Source: Phaeobacter piscinae
GTDB lineage: Bacteria; Pseudomonadota; Alphaproteobacteria; Rhodobacterales; Rhodobacteraceae
Direction of reading: 5' to 3'
Assembly (NCBI RefSeq): GCF_002407245.1
Contig: NZ_CP010681.1
Coordinates: 2,721,001 to 2,785,000, forward strand
DNA length: 64,000 nt
A model generated the notes under the pieces. The model was not told where the DNA came from. It made no database searches and saw only the letters and a list, made by a program, of their open reading frames with translations. The translations under genes were made by a program, and so were the position numbers. This document shows positions 17,727 to 27,196 of the stretch, piece by piece. Numbering within the stretch: the stretch's first letter is position 1; every line of letters starts with the position of its first letter.

Positions 17727-18713
17727 CTAGAGCATGGACGGCACGACCTGATCCGGTGGCCGGTGGCCGTCCTCGAATGTCTTGATATTCAAAAGAACTT
17801 TTTCGCCCATCTCCAGGCGACCTTCGAGTGTGGCAGACCCCATATGCGGCAGCAGCACGACGTTTTCCAACTCGCGCAGGCGCGGGTTGATGTCGGTGCC
17901 ATGCTCATAAACATCGAGACCTGCCCCGGCGATCTCACCGGCGCGCAGCATCCGCGTCAGCGCATGTTCGTCGATCACCTCGCCGCGCGAAGTGTTGACG
18001 ATCACCGCATCGGGTTTCATCAGCTTCAACCGCCGGGCGTTCATCAGATGGAAGGTCGAGGGCGTGGAGGGGCAATTGATGGACAGCACATCCATCCGCG
18101 CCACCATCTGGTCAAGGCTTTCCCAATAGGTGGCCTCAAACCGGTCCTCAATCTCGGGGCGCAGGCGGCGACGGTTGTGGTAATGGACCTGCATGCCAAA
18201 GGCACCGGCCCGTTTGGCGACCGCTTGCCCGATGCTGCCCATGCCGAGAATCCCCAGACGCCGCCCGGCCAGACGCCCGCCCAGAAGAGCGGTGGGCGAC
18301 CAGCCCTGCCAGTCCCCTTTCTGCATGATTGCCAGACCTTCGGGGATGCGGCGCACCACGGCCATGATCAGGGCCATGGCCATATCCGCCGTGTCATCGG
18401 TCAGGACACCCGGCGTGTTGGACACCAGAATGCCACGCTGGCGCGCCGTTGCCACATCGATGTGATCGACCCCGGCACCGTAGTTGGCAATCAGTTTCAA
18501 CCGGTCTCCGGCCTGTGCCAGCAAGGCGGCATCGATGCTGTCGGTCACCGTCGGCACCAGCACATCGGCATCCTTCAGCGCTGTGGCCAGCTCGGCCCGG
18601 CTCATCGGTGTGTCGTCCTCGCGCAAGCGCACATCGAACAATTCGCTCAACCGGGTTTCAACCGGCTCCGGCAACCGTCGCGTTACGACAACACTCAGAC
18701 GTTCTCTTGCCAC
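17727..18713 (-). CDS. D-isomer 2-hydroxyacid dehydrogenase (glyoxylate reductase-like)
   Basis: A 328-residue NAD(P)-dependent enzyme that interconverts 2-oxoacids and D-2-hydroxyacids. The Rossmann motif is LGILGMGSIGQAVAKRA, and the catalytic set is visible as Arg in VNTSRGEVID, Glu in the ELENVVLLPH segment and His in LPHMGSATLEGR. A GTG start at 18713 is chosen because GAGGGAG lies upstream and the protein then begins at the usual place; the frame continues upstream without support. The gene follows gamma-glutamyltransferase in the same direction with 41 bases between them on the map. The exact substrate is not known. Confidence 0.88.
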   Translation of the reverse strand: MARERLSVVVTRRLPEPVETRLSELFDVRLREDDTPMSRAELATALKDADVLVPTVTDSIDAALLAQAGDRLKLIANYGAGVDHIDVATARQRGILVSNTPGVLTDDTADMAMALIMAVVRRIPEGLAIMQKGDWQGWSPTALLGGRLAGRRLGILGMGSIGQAVAKRAGAFGMQVHYHNRRRLRPEIEDRFEATYWESLDQMVARMDVLSINCPSTPSTFHLMNARRLKLMKPDAVIVNTSRGEVIDEHALTRMLRAGEIAGAGLDVYEHGTDINPRLRELENVVLLPHMGSATLEGRLEMGEKVLLNIKTFEDGHRPPDQVVPSML

Positions 18714-18937
18714 TGCTGCTCTCCCTCGGCTTTGCAATCTCTCTGGCCTCATGGCATCGTGGCTCAGGACGCGGGCAGGCACAAGAACCATCCCGCGCCT
18801 CGGCCCATCTGACGCGGCTTTCTTTTTCAGACCTCATCGCACCCGGACATCAGATCAGGGGCGGGTCGGCAGAAAATGCAGTGCGTTCAGGTTGGTCAGG
18901 CAGGTAACAGGCAGCAAAAAGAAGAAGCGAGCAGGCA

Positions 18938-19471
18938 GTGAACATTTCGGCATCTTATCTGCGGTCCCGGCTGGCCGTGGTCGCCATGATCATGATTGCA
19001 ACAACCGGTGCGATGATCCCGCATGAAGGCGCCGCGCGAGATGAGCGCGGCCCGGTGACCAATCTGCCGCTGCCGCGTTTCGTGTCAATGAAGGCCGCTG
19101 AGGGCAATGTGCGCCGTGGCCCTTCCCTGACCCACAAGATCGACTGGGTGTTCAAACGGCGTGGCATGCCGCTGGAGATCACCGCCGAATATGGCCATTG
19201 GCGTCGGGTGCGTGATCGCGATGGCGCCGGTGGCTGGGTGCATTATGCGCTGCTGTCCGGTGCCCGGACCGTGCTGATCGAAGAGGACATGCTGACGGTG
19301 CACGCCCGCCCCGACAGCGGCGCGCCGGTCACGGCCGCCTTTGAACTGGGCGTGGTGGCCCGACTGGGCAAATGCGAGGTCAGCTGGTGTTCGATTTCGG
19401 CCGGCGGCTATCGCGGCTGGGCGCCCAAGGAGAAGCTCTGGGGCGTGGCCCCGGAGGAGCTGCGCGACTGA
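18938..19471 (+). CDS. SH3 domain-containing exported protein
   Basis: A 177-residue protein with an N-terminal hydrophobic segment (LAVVAMIMIATTGAMI) and two bacterial SH3 repeats. The first contains NVRRGPSLTHKIDWVFKR and GAGGWVHYALLSG, and the second VHARPDSGAPVTAAFELG and WCSISAGGYRGWAPKEKLWG. Such proteins act in the periplasm on or near the cell wall. It starts with GTG at 18938. The gene ends 12 bases before the end of the convergent ATPase gene. Its partner is unknown. Confidence 0.85.
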   Translation: MNISASYLRSRLAVVAMIMIATTGAMIPHEGAARDERGPVTNLPLPRFVSMKAAEGNVRRGPSLTHKIDWVFKRRGMPLEITAEYGHWRRVRDRDGAGGWVHYALLSGARTVLIEEDMLTVHARPDSGAPVTAAFELGVVARLGKCEVSWCSISAGGYRGWAPKEKLWGVAPEELRD

Positions 19472-19483
19472 GCCATTCGGCCA

Positions 19484-22096
19484 TCAGCCGCGATCGTCGG
19501 CGGGGCGGATTGCAAGGCTGGTGCCGCCAAGATCGCGAAAGCTTTTCTGCCGACAGGAAAACACCAGAATTTGCAGATCATTGGCCTGAAGCGTCAGCGC
19601 ATCAAACAGCGCCTCAATGCGGGCATCATCGGTATAAACAAGCGCGTCATCCAGTATGACCGGGATGCCTTGGCCGGATTTGGCCAGCAACCGGGCAAAG
19701 GCCAGCCGCACCATCAGCGCCAATTGTTCCTGCGTGCCGCCTGACAGCTGGGTCAGCTGCTCCTCTGCCGCGCCGCGCGCCAACTGACTGGGCAGCACGC
19801 TGTCGGCATCGACCTGCACCTCCGCCTCAGGCCAGAGGCGACGCAGCAGCGGCGTCAGCTCGGCCATCAGAGGTCCCAGATATTGCGCCTGCGCGCCCGC
19901 CTGCGCGGCCTCCAGCGCCTGATCGAGACGACGCAGGGTGGCAACCTCGAACTGCAGAGCCTTCTGTCGGGCCTCCGCGACGGCCAGCTGGTCGGTCACC
20001 TCGGCCAGCTCTTCCTCAACCGCGTGGCTGGCATGGGCGCTGATGCGCGCGTCCAAGACGGCCAGATCGCGCGCCAGATCCTGCAATCGGGTCTGTGAGG
20101 CCTCTACAACCGAGCGGGCCCGCTGACAGGCGGCGCGGGCCTGTTCCAGATCCGGGGCGGCAGCGATCAGGCGGGCATCTTCGGCCCGAGCCTCAGCAAC
20201 GGTCTGATCCAAGGCAGGCATCTCGGCCCTCAGGGCGGCCAACTCTGTTGTGGCGGCTTCCGTCTCTCCGAGGGCCTGCGTGGCGCGGTCGAGATCGGCC
20301 TCCGCCGCTTTGGCCTCGGCCAGGGCGCCATGTGCGGATTGCTGGGCGGCGCCCTCCTCGATGCGGGCTTTGGCGAGATCGGCCTCCGCCTGTGTCTGAC
20401 CGGCCTCCGCCTCCGCCAGTGCGGCCTCCAGCGTGGTGCGATCCGGCAGCGGATCGCAGGGGGGCTGCGGGTCTGCATCACCGGGCAGGGCCGCAATCGC
20501 CGCAACCAGCGCCTCGCGCCCCTCGGAGGCAAGTGCGCGCTGGGTGGCTTCGCCTTCCTTCAGCCGGGCGGTGGCGGCAAGGCGCGCCTGATGGGCGGCA
20601 CGGGCCTGTGCCAATGTCTCAAATTCCAGCTGATCAAGGGCCGTTGCCAGCGCGGTTTCGGCCTCAGATACCGCCCCTGCCGCCTCACTGCGGGCAGGAT
20701 GCAGCGTGACTGTGGCAAGGCCCGGAACCTCCAGCTCACCACCGTCCGGCAAGGCAATCTCATCCCCCTCATCGAAGGTCTCACCGTTGAGGCGCAGCGT
20801 TGTGGTGTTGCCCGGCAGGTAGCGGACGCTGAGTGCCGCCGCAGAGGCGGTGCGGGCGTGCTGCGCCAGGGTGACAGCCTGGGCCAGATCCTCCAACCGG
20901 ACGAGTGCATCCGCATCAACACCCTGCCCGGCCTGCTGGCGATCCTTGGCAAGACGTGCCTGAAGCGCATCAAACTGTGCCAGACGTTCGCTCAGCTCCG
21001 TGCGTCGCAACTGCGCCTGTTCTGCGGCCTCAGACCGCAGGGCGGCGGCCACGGATTTCCGCGCCTGGGCGACGCTTTCGCGGGCCTGCCCTGCCCTGCT
21101 CTCCGCCTCTTTCAACTCTTGGGCCGCCTGCGCGGCCTGCTCTGCGGTACTGTCGCGCCGTTCTGCCGCCTGCGTTAGCGCGGTGGTGGCGCGGGCGTGA
21201 TCGGCAAGGCGTTCGGCCTGTGTCTCGATCCGCGCCGCCTGCCCGTCGCGTTGCAAAACAGCGAGATCAAGCGCGCGGCGGGCCTGTTCACATTTCTCGC
21301 GGTGACGTTCAGCAGCGGCCAGCGCGGTTTCGGCCTGGTTCAGCCGGGACTGGCGGGCGGTAGTTTCCTCCGGCGCAGCAAGCTCCGCCTGTTCGCGCCG
21401 CAGGAGGTGCCGCTGGTCCAGCAGCTGACGCAAATCAGCGACCTGCCCGGCCAAGGCATCGCGCTGTTCAGAGAGCGCGGCCACGCGGCCCTCCACCTCG
21501 GCGAGCGGGCCACCCTTGCGCGTGCCACGGCTGGTAACCATGCGATCCAGATCGCTGCGCAGGCGGCGGCGCAGGCGTTCTATCTGCTGCCCGCCAGTCA
21601 CGGCCTCGACCTCACCGCTGAGGGAGGACATCAGATCGCGCCGCGCCTCCAGCGTGTCCTTGGCATCGGCAAAATCCGTCAGCCCCTGCCGCAGCCAGAG
21701 CATGCCGACCGGCCCGTCCCTGGGCGGGGCAATGAGGTCGCGCAGCCAGGCTTCCGCCGCGTCGGCCTGATGCAGGAGCCCCCCCTCGCGCCAAATGCGC
21801 GCGGTGCCTTTGCCTGCGGATTTGGTAAAGCTCTTGGCGATACGAAAATGACTGCCCTGATGGGTCAGCTCAACCTCGATCTCAGGATCGCCACCCGCAT
21901 GCGGGGCCAGCGCGCGTACCTCTTTGTCCCACGATTTCGCATCCTTGAAGAACAGCGCATGCAGAGCGTCAAAGATGGTGGATTTGCCCTGCTCATTCGG
22001 CGCGCTGAGCAGGTTGAGACCGGGGCCGATGCCGGTGATTTCCACCGGATCGACAAAGCGGCGCACATTGGTCATGCGAATGGAGGTGAGCTTCAT
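19484..22096 (-). CDS. SbcC/YhaN-like AAA ATPase with coiled coil
   Basis: An 870-residue ATPase of the SMC/Rad50 type. The Walker A is APNEQGKST (residues 32-40). A long alanine-, glutamate- and glutamine-rich coiled coil fills the middle. The C-terminus has the signature QLSGGTQEQLALMVRLAFA and Walker B VILDDALVYTDD. It lacks a clear Rad50 zinc-hook CxxC in the middle, which fits YhaN better than SbcC. It overlaps the upstream metallophosphoesterase gene by four bases, so the two make a nuclease complex acting on DNA ends or hairpins, probably in repair. Confidence 0.87.
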   Translation of the reverse strand: MKLTSIRMTNVRRFVDPVEITGIGPGLNLLSAPNEQGKSTIFDALHALFFKDAKSWDKEVRALAPHAGGDPEIEVELTHQGSHFRIAKSFTKSAGKGTARIWREGGLLHQADAAEAWLRDLIAPPRDGPVGMLWLRQGLTDFADAKDTLEARRDLMSSLSGEVEAVTGGQQIERLRRRLRSDLDRMVTSRGTRKGGPLAEVEGRVAALSEQRDALAGQVADLRQLLDQRHLLRREQAELAAPEETTARQSRLNQAETALAAAERHREKCEQARRALDLAVLQRDGQAARIETQAERLADHARATTALTQAAERRDSTAEQAAQAAQELKEAESRAGQARESVAQARKSVAAALRSEAAEQAQLRRTELSERLAQFDALQARLAKDRQQAGQGVDADALVRLEDLAQAVTLAQHARTASAAALSVRYLPGNTTTLRLNGETFDEGDEIALPDGGELEVPGLATVTLHPARSEAAGAVSEAETALATALDQLEFETLAQARAAHQARLAATARLKEGEATQRALASEGREALVAAIAALPGDADPQPPCDPLPDRTTLEAALAEAEAGQTQAEADLAKARIEEGAAQQSAHGALAEAKAAEADLDRATQALGETEAATTELAALRAEMPALDQTVAEARAEDARLIAAAPDLEQARAACQRARSVVEASQTRLQDLARDLAVLDARISAHASHAVEEELAEVTDQLAVAEARQKALQFEVATLRRLDQALEAAQAGAQAQYLGPLMAELTPLLRRLWPEAEVQVDADSVLPSQLARGAAEEQLTQLSGGTQEQLALMVRLAFARLLAKSGQGIPVILDDALVYTDDARIEALFDALTLQANDLQILVFSCRQKSFRDLGGTSLAIRPADDRG

Positions 22097-23226
22097 TCCG
22101 CGCCCTCCCGCACGGCGGTATAGAGCCGGTTCAGCGCGGCGGCGGCCACATCGCGGGCCTCCTCGGCGAGGGCGCTGTTCTGACTCTCAGCCATCAGGAG
22201 CTCAGCCGCAGCGCGCAGCGCGCCGGTGGTGGCAATCTGATCCAGATCCTCGGCCCGGTGTTCAATGCGCAAGTCATCCCCATCAAGGCTGAGGTGGCAA
22301 AACGCCGGAGCCTGCTCTGCCACAAAACCCGACAGCTGCATGTGTTGATCTGCGGTGACCCAGCCGCGCGCGCGGATGCGGATCAGACAATTGGGCCAGT
22401 CCTGCGGATCATCCGGCAGCGCCTCTCTGATGAGGGCGCCGATATCCTGCCCCGGCGCCAGCTCAAGCGTGAGATCCTGCCAGTGGTATTGTCCCACCTC
22501 AACCGGGCGCAGCTGTGGCGGCTGGCCCGGTCCCGGCAGGTCCACCAGCAAGCAGCTGCCGCGCCCCGGATGTTTGAACCGATCCCGTTCCGGCGTGCCG
22601 GGGTAGCGGCTGTGGCCATTCAGGGTGAAATCACCGTGCCAATCCCCCAGCGCCAGATAATCCAGCCGAGCGCTGCTGGCGCGGTTGGTGGCAATTGTCT
22701 CGGCCCCGTTCTGATCTCGGTCGAAATCCAGCACGGCCCCATGGGCCAGACCGATCCGCAGATGTCCCTCCGGCGTCTCGGCGCTGTCCATCCAGATGGT
22801 GCGATCCTGTCCGGCGAAACGACGTTCGCAGGGCGCGGGCAGCAGCGTGACCCCGGGCGCGATTTCAACCGGCGTGGGCTGCATCAGCAGATGCACGTTC
22901 TGCGGCGCGTGGCGCGCCATTTCCGCCCAAAGCGGCTCTGCCGCGCCGCTGTCGTGGTTGCCGGGAATGATCCACCATTGCACCGGATCCGCTGCCGCCA
23001 TCGCCGCCAGCGCCTGCCGGATCACCCGCGCCGACGGGGTTTCGGTATCAAACAGATCCCCCGCGATCAGCACATGGCCCGCGCCTTCTGTTGTCGCGAT
23101 CCCGACCAGCCGGGACAGGATGCCCATCCGAGCCTGTTGCAGCGCGGCGCGGGTTTCCTCATCGAACTGGCCAAACCGCTTGCCCAGATGCAGATCAGAG
23201 GTGTGCAGCAGGCGCAGGCTGGTCAT
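22093..23226 (-). CDS. SbcD/YhaO-like metallophosphoesterase nuclease
   Basis: A 377-residue calcineurin-like nuclease. The metal-binding motifs are in order: LLHTSDLHLGKRF, LIAGDLFDT, IIPGNHDSG and LALGDWHG. This is the Mre11-type partner of the ATPase encoded immediately downstream and coupled to it by a four-base overlap. The ATG at 23226 is chosen; a TTG three codons earlier is possible but sits too close to the AAAGGA site. The pair probably processes DNA ends. Whether it serves general repair or defence is not shown by the context. Confidence 0.88.
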   Translation of the reverse strand: MTSLRLLHTSDLHLGKRFGQFDEETRAALQQARMGILSRLVGIATTEGAGHVLIAGDLFDTETPSARVIRQALAAMAAADPVQWWIIPGNHDSGAAEPLWAEMARHAPQNVHLLMQPTPVEIAPGVTLLPAPCERRFAGQDRTIWMDSAETPEGHLRIGLAHGAVLDFDRDQNGAETIATNRASSARLDYLALGDWHGDFTLNGHSRYPGTPERDRFKHPGRGSCLLVDLPGPGQPPQLRPVEVGQYHWQDLTLELAPGQDIGALIREALPDDPQDWPNCLIRIRARGWVTADQHMQLSGFVAEQAPAFCHLSLDGDDLRIEHRAEDLDQIATTGALRAAAELLMAESQNSALAEEARDVAAAALNRLYTAVREGAE

Positions 23227-23392
23227 GCGGGGCAAGATCCTTTGAAGCGGTCGGTTGAGTTGGGTGGATTGCAGGAGTGACAGAGCCGCGCCGGGGCGTC
23301 AACGCCGACCCGGCGCAAGCGTCGCAGGCGCGCGCACAAAGGGGCGGGCGCCCCCATTGACAGAGGGTGGCTGGCACGGCAAAAATGTTGGA

Positions 23393-23406
23393 TATTTTGC
23401 AAAATA
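23393..23406. promoter_or_regulatory. Candidate GntR operator
   Basis: A perfect 14-bp palindrome, TATTTTGCAAAATA, lies directly before the AGGGA ribosome site of the GntR gene. Its position suggests autoregulation. This is inferred from symmetry and place only. Confidence 0.55.
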
Positions 23407-23417
23407 GGGATCAAAGC

Positions 23418-24098
23418 ATGTTTGGTCGGCGCGCACAGTCGGAGGAAGACACGGTTGTTGCTGTGCTGGCCGCAGCGCTGCGGCGGGACATTTCCTTTGG
23501 TGTGCTGCGACCGGATCAGAAGCTGAAGATTGAGGCGCTGCGTCAGAGTTACGGCGGTTCCAACCACTCCATGCGCGAAACCCTGCGGATGCTCAGCGCC
23601 GAGGGGCTGGTGGAGGCCACCGCCCAGCGCGGCTTTCGCGTGACCTCGGCCACCGAGGATGATCTGCGGGACATTCTGTTCATGCGGCTGGAGGTGGAGC
23701 GGCTGGGTCTGCGGCTGGGTCTGGCGCGCAGCGATGTACAATGGGAGGGCCGGGTACTGGCCGCCCACCATGCGCTGCGCCGCACCGAAGAGGCCCTGCT
23801 GAACGAAGCCAATGATGCGCTGGCGCTGGACTGGGATATGGCCTGCCGGAGCTTTGCCGCAGTGCTGGTGGAGGCCGCGCACTCGCCCCGGCTGTCGGAT
23901 ATGCAACTGAAATTCTACGACCAGTCGCGCCGGTTCCGTCTGGCGCTTCTGCGGGAGGGACGGTTGGATTTCGCCACCCGTGCAGAGCAACAACAGGCGC
24001 TGGTCGAAGCGATTCTGGCGCGCGACACAGAGGCCGCCGTGGCGGCGCTGGAGACCTATGTGACGGGTGACATGATGACAGGGACGAGGGGCGTCTGA
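23418..24098 (+). CDS. GntR-family transcriptional regulator (FCD type)
   Basis: A 226-residue regulator. The N-terminal winged helix has LRRDISFGVLRPDQKLKIEAL and SNHSMRETLRMLSAEGLVEA, and the C-terminal all-helical FCD ligand domain follows. The ATG at 23418 is preferred because AGGGA lies seven bases upstream and because a perfect palindrome lies just before that; earlier in-frame starts at 23367 and 23385 would put the palindrome inside the gene. It lies 77 bases before the binding-protein gene of an importer and probably controls it. Confidence 0.85.
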   Translation: MFGRRAQSEEDTVVAVLAAALRRDISFGVLRPDQKLKIEALRQSYGGSNHSMRETLRMLSAEGLVEATAQRGFRVTSATEDDLRDILFMRLEVERLGLRLGLARSDVQWEGRVLAAHHALRRTEEALLNEANDALALDWDMACRSFAAVLVEAAHSPRLSDMQLKFYDQSRRFRLALLREGRLDFATRAEQQQALVEAILARDTEAAVAALETYVTGDMMTGTRGV

Positions 24099-24175
24099 CG
24101 CTGCCACAAAGGAACCGCGAACGCTACGGGCCGGATTGGTCCGGAACGACAATCACGAAGAGGGAGGATTAAGAC

Positions 24176-25195
24176 ATGACCCATTGGACACGCCGCCGCA
24201 CGCTTGCGGCCCTTGGCAGTGCGGGCGCCGTTGCGGGGCTGGCCACACCGGCGCTGGCGAGCAAGCGGAAAATCGTGCTGGGGGCATTGCGCTTCACCAG
24301 CCATTCGGCGAGCTTTATCGCGCAGGAACGTGGCTATTTCGCCGATGCCGGGCTGGATGTGGAACTGCGGTTTTTCCAGGCGGCCTCGCCGATGTCGGTG
24401 GCAATTGCCTCTGGCGATGTGGACTATGCGATCACAGCGATGTCGGGCGGTCTGATCTCCCTTGCCAATCGCGGCGCGATCAAGGTGATCGGCGGCGCCC
24501 TCTCGGAAGAGCCGGGCATTGACGGGCAGAAAATCCTGGTCTCCGATGCGGCCTATCAGGCGGGCATCACCAGCCCGGCGGCGCTGGAGGGTAAGAGCTT
24601 CGGCATGACCACGGCCGGATCATCCTTCCATTACATGGGATCACGTATGGCGCAGAAGGAAGGCGTGTCGCTGTCCTTCAAGCCGCTGCAAAAAGTCGGG
24701 GCCATCATCGGCGCGCTGAAATCCGGCCAGATTGATGCCTGGTCCATCGTGCCGCATATCGCGAAACCCCTGGCGGGATCGGGTGCGGTGCATATCATTG
24801 GCGATGTGGCGGACTATCTGCCCGACTATCAGGTGACGACGGTGTTTACCTCGGCCCAGAACGCCAGCGGGGAACAGCAGATGACCCACGATTTCCTGAG
24901 CGCCTACAGCCGCGGGGTGGCCGACTACAACGCCACCATGATCGACCGGGCCAGCGGTGATGCGGGCGTCGATCAGATGGTCGATCTGATCCACAAATAT
25001 GTCTATGCCGACCGCCCCCGTGACAAAGCGGCCAAGTCGATCATCAACGGCACTATGCGCCTGAACGAAGGCGCCGCGATGAACACCAAATCGCTGGCGG
25101 ATCAGCTGGCCTGGTTCCAGGCGGAGAAGCTGGTGGATGCCGATATCTCGCTGGAGACGATCATCGACCCCAGCTACGTCGACAGTATCGGCTAA
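24176..25195 (+). CDS. ABC importer binding protein, NMT1/SsuA-like
   Basis: A 339-residue exported protein. The N-terminus TRRRTLAALGSAGAVAGLATPALA is of twin-arginine type, here described in two parts: TRRRTLAAL, then the hydrophobic stretch and the ALA cut site. The mature part has the NMT1/SsuA-like fold, with SFIAQERGYFADAGLDVEL near its start. The ligand is unknown; relatives bind sulfonates, nitrate, taurine or thiamine precursors. AGGGAGGA lies just upstream. It heads a three-gene importer operon. Confidence 0.87.
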   Translation: MTHWTRRRTLAALGSAGAVAGLATPALASKRKIVLGALRFTSHSASFIAQERGYFADAGLDVELRFFQAASPMSVAIASGDVDYAITAMSGGLISLANRGAIKVIGGALSEEPGIDGQKILVSDAAYQAGITSPAALEGKSFGMTTAGSSFHYMGSRMAQKEGVSLSFKPLQKVGAIIGALKSGQIDAWSIVPHIAKPLAGSGAVHIIGDVADYLPDYQVTTVFTSAQNASGEQQMTHDFLSAYSRGVADYNATMIDRASGDAGVDQMVDLIHKYVYADRPRDKAAKSIINGTMRLNEGAAMNTKSLADQLAWFQAEKLVDADISLETIIDPSYVDSIG

Positions 25196-25246
25196 TTCTG
25201 CGGCCGGGGCGCCCTGCCCCGGCGAATCCTCTTGCGGAGCAACATC

Positions 25247-26014
25247 ATGGATATTCGCCTGTCAGCGGTGGGTCATGCCTATGACAATGTCGCGGTGCTC
25301 AGCGACATCACGCTGGATATTCCCAGCGGCAAGATCGTCTGCATCGTCGGCCCCTCGGGCTGTGGCAAATCCACCCTCTTGCGGTTTATCGGCGGGCTGG
25401 AGCGGCCCGCGGCGGGCGAGGTGTTGCAGGTGGGGCAACCGCCGGAGGGCTGTCTCAATCCGCTGACATATGTGTTTCAGGACTTTGCCCTGCTGCCCTG
25501 GCGCACGGTCAGGGGCAACATCAGTCTGGTGCTGGAGGATCACGGCATTCGCGGCACGGCAGCGGCGCGGATCATCGACGATGTGCTGGCGCGCACCAAG
25601 CTAAGCGAATTCGCCGGGGCGCTGCCCAAGCAGCTGTCGGGTGGTATGAAGCAGCGGGTGGCGATTGCGCGGGCGCTGGCGGTGAACCCGGCAGTGATGC
25701 TGATGGATGAGCCGCTGTCGGCACTGGACAGTCAAACCCGTGAATTGCTGATGGATGATCTGGTGGCGCTGTGGACACGCACGCCCTTCACTGCGGTCTA
25801 TGTCACCCATAACCTGGCCGAAGCGGTGCGGCTGGGCCATGCCATCGTGGTGCTGTCCCGCCGCCCCGGCCAGATCCGCGAGATAGTGCACCTGGACACT
25901 CCGTTGGCCGAACGCGCGTTCGGCGATGCGGATCTTGAACAAAAACAGAAATACCTGTGGCAGCTGATGCGTGACGAGGCGCGGGCGGCAGATGCGGAGC
26001 TGATGAATGTCTGA
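25247..26014 (+). CDS. ABC importer ATPase, SsuB/TauB-like
   Basis: A 255-residue ATPase with Walker A GPSGCGKST, Q-loop FQDFALLPW, signature LSGGMKQRVAIARAL and Walker B VMLMDEPLSALD. The FALLPWRTV sequence around the Q-loop is typical of the nitrate/sulfonate/taurine class. The ATG at 25247 is chosen for its upstream CGGAG; a TTG five codons earlier is also possible. It overlaps the permease gene by eight bases. Confidence 0.92.
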   Translation: MDIRLSAVGHAYDNVAVLSDITLDIPSGKIVCIVGPSGCGKSTLLRFIGGLERPAAGEVLQVGQPPEGCLNPLTYVFQDFALLPWRTVRGNISLVLEDHGIRGTAAARIIDDVLARTKLSEFAGALPKQLSGGMKQRVAIARALAVNPAVMLMDEPLSALDSQTRELLMDDLVALWTRTPFTAVYVTHNLAEAVRLGHAIVVLSRRPGQIREIVHLDTPLAERAFGDADLEQKQKYLWQLMRDEARAADAELMNV

Positions 26015-26858
26015 CACCCGGATAGCCGCAGTCCAGCCTGCCCCCAGCACGGAAGCGCCCCACCAGCATGCGCCGGTGCGCCCAGTGCAGTTTCGCGGCG
26101 GCGGCTTTGCCCCGCGTGGGGCCCGCTGGGTGGGCGCGCTCGTTTTCGTGCTGTTGCTGGTGCTGGCAGAACTGGGCACCCGTCAGGGCTGGATCTCCAA
26201 CCTGACCCTGCCGCGCCCAAGTGACGTGCTGGCCACATTGGGGGAGCTTTATGCCTCCGGCCTGCTGTGGACCCATGTCAGTGTCTCGCTGTCGCGGCTG
26301 GTGGTTGGCGCCGCCCTTGGGGCCAGTGTCGGCATTGGGGTCGGGCTGATGATCGGCCTGTTTTCCTATGTCCGCGCAGGGCTGGTGCCACTGGTGGCTG
26401 CGCTGTTCCCGATCCCGAAAATCGCACTGCTGCCGCTGTTTGTGATCTGGTTCGGCATTGATGAGGGGTCGAAATATGCGCTGATCGCCTTTGGCACGTT
26501 CACCCCCACCGTGGTGGCAACCTATGGCGCTGTGGACAATGTCGACCGGTCGCTGATCCGCATGGGGCAGAGTTTTAACCTGTCGTGGCTGTCGATTGTG
26601 CGCAAGATCGTGCTGCCGGGTGCGATGCCGGGTATCCTGTCCGGACTGCGCATTAGCCTGGCGATTGCCATTATCCTGCTGGTGGCCGCTGAAATGCTGG
26701 GCGCGGAACATGGCATCGGCGCGTATATTCTGGAGGCCGGATCGCTCTATGATCTGGAACGGTTGTTTGCCGGGGTTGCGATCCTGTCGGTGCTCGGCGT
26801 GGTGGTCAGCAGCCTGATCGGCCTGATTGAACGCCGCCTGCTGCGCTGGCGCAGCTGA
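26007..26858 (+). CDS. ABC importer permease, SsuC-like
   Basis: A 283-residue permease of the BPD_transp_1 family with six or so hydrophobic segments and a long polar N-terminus of about 40 residues. The EAA loop is around DNVDRSLIRMGQSFNLSWL. It overlaps the ATPase gene by eight bases and ends the importer operon. No clear terminator follows. Confidence 0.9.
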   Translation: MSDTRIAAVQPAPSTEAPHQHAPVRPVQFRGGGFAPRGARWVGALVFVLLLVLAELGTRQGWISNLTLPRPSDVLATLGELYASGLLWTHVSVSLSRLVVGAALGASVGIGVGLMIGLFSYVRAGLVPLVAALFPIPKIALLPLFVIWFGIDEGSKYALIAFGTFTPTVVATYGAVDNVDRSLIRMGQSFNLSWLSIVRKIVLPGAMPGILSGLRISLAIAIILLVAAEMLGAEHGIGAYILEAGSLYDLERLFAGVAILSVLGVVVSSLIGLIERRLLRWRS

Positions 26859-27196
26859 GCAGGTCCCCGTTTTCGAGTCGCGGCAGGCCCGTGCTTGTTG
26901 CGGCTCCAAAACCGGAAAAACTGCCACTATAGGCAGCAAAACACCCCAATAATCTCAAAAGCGCGGCAATCTGCACCCTACAAAGGCGCTGCTGGCAATT
27001 GCGCCCGCGCGCCAGCTGATTTACACGGGGGGCCATATGAATGGCTGTTGTCCTTGCGGGCCGCCGGTCTGTCAGAGCAGATCTGACACAGAATGACCGC
27101 CCCCGCATCCAAGCTGGACTGCAGCACCCCGTCCATCCGGTGCAGCGCCAACCGCTCACCCAAGTTTCCGATATCGCTGAAAAAAGGTTGTGGAAT
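26859..27196 (+). promoter_or_regulatory. Leader region of icd
   Basis: No gene is recognised in these 338 bases. An in-frame extension of icd reaches back to 27041, but it lacks family similarity. The inverted repeat GTCAGAGCAGATCTGAC at about 27069 could be a small hairpin or operator. I could not place a promoter with confidence. Confidence 0.35.

Noticed and set aside
26895..27086. Short open frame before icd
   Set aside because: No ribosome site and no similarity; it reads through the leader.
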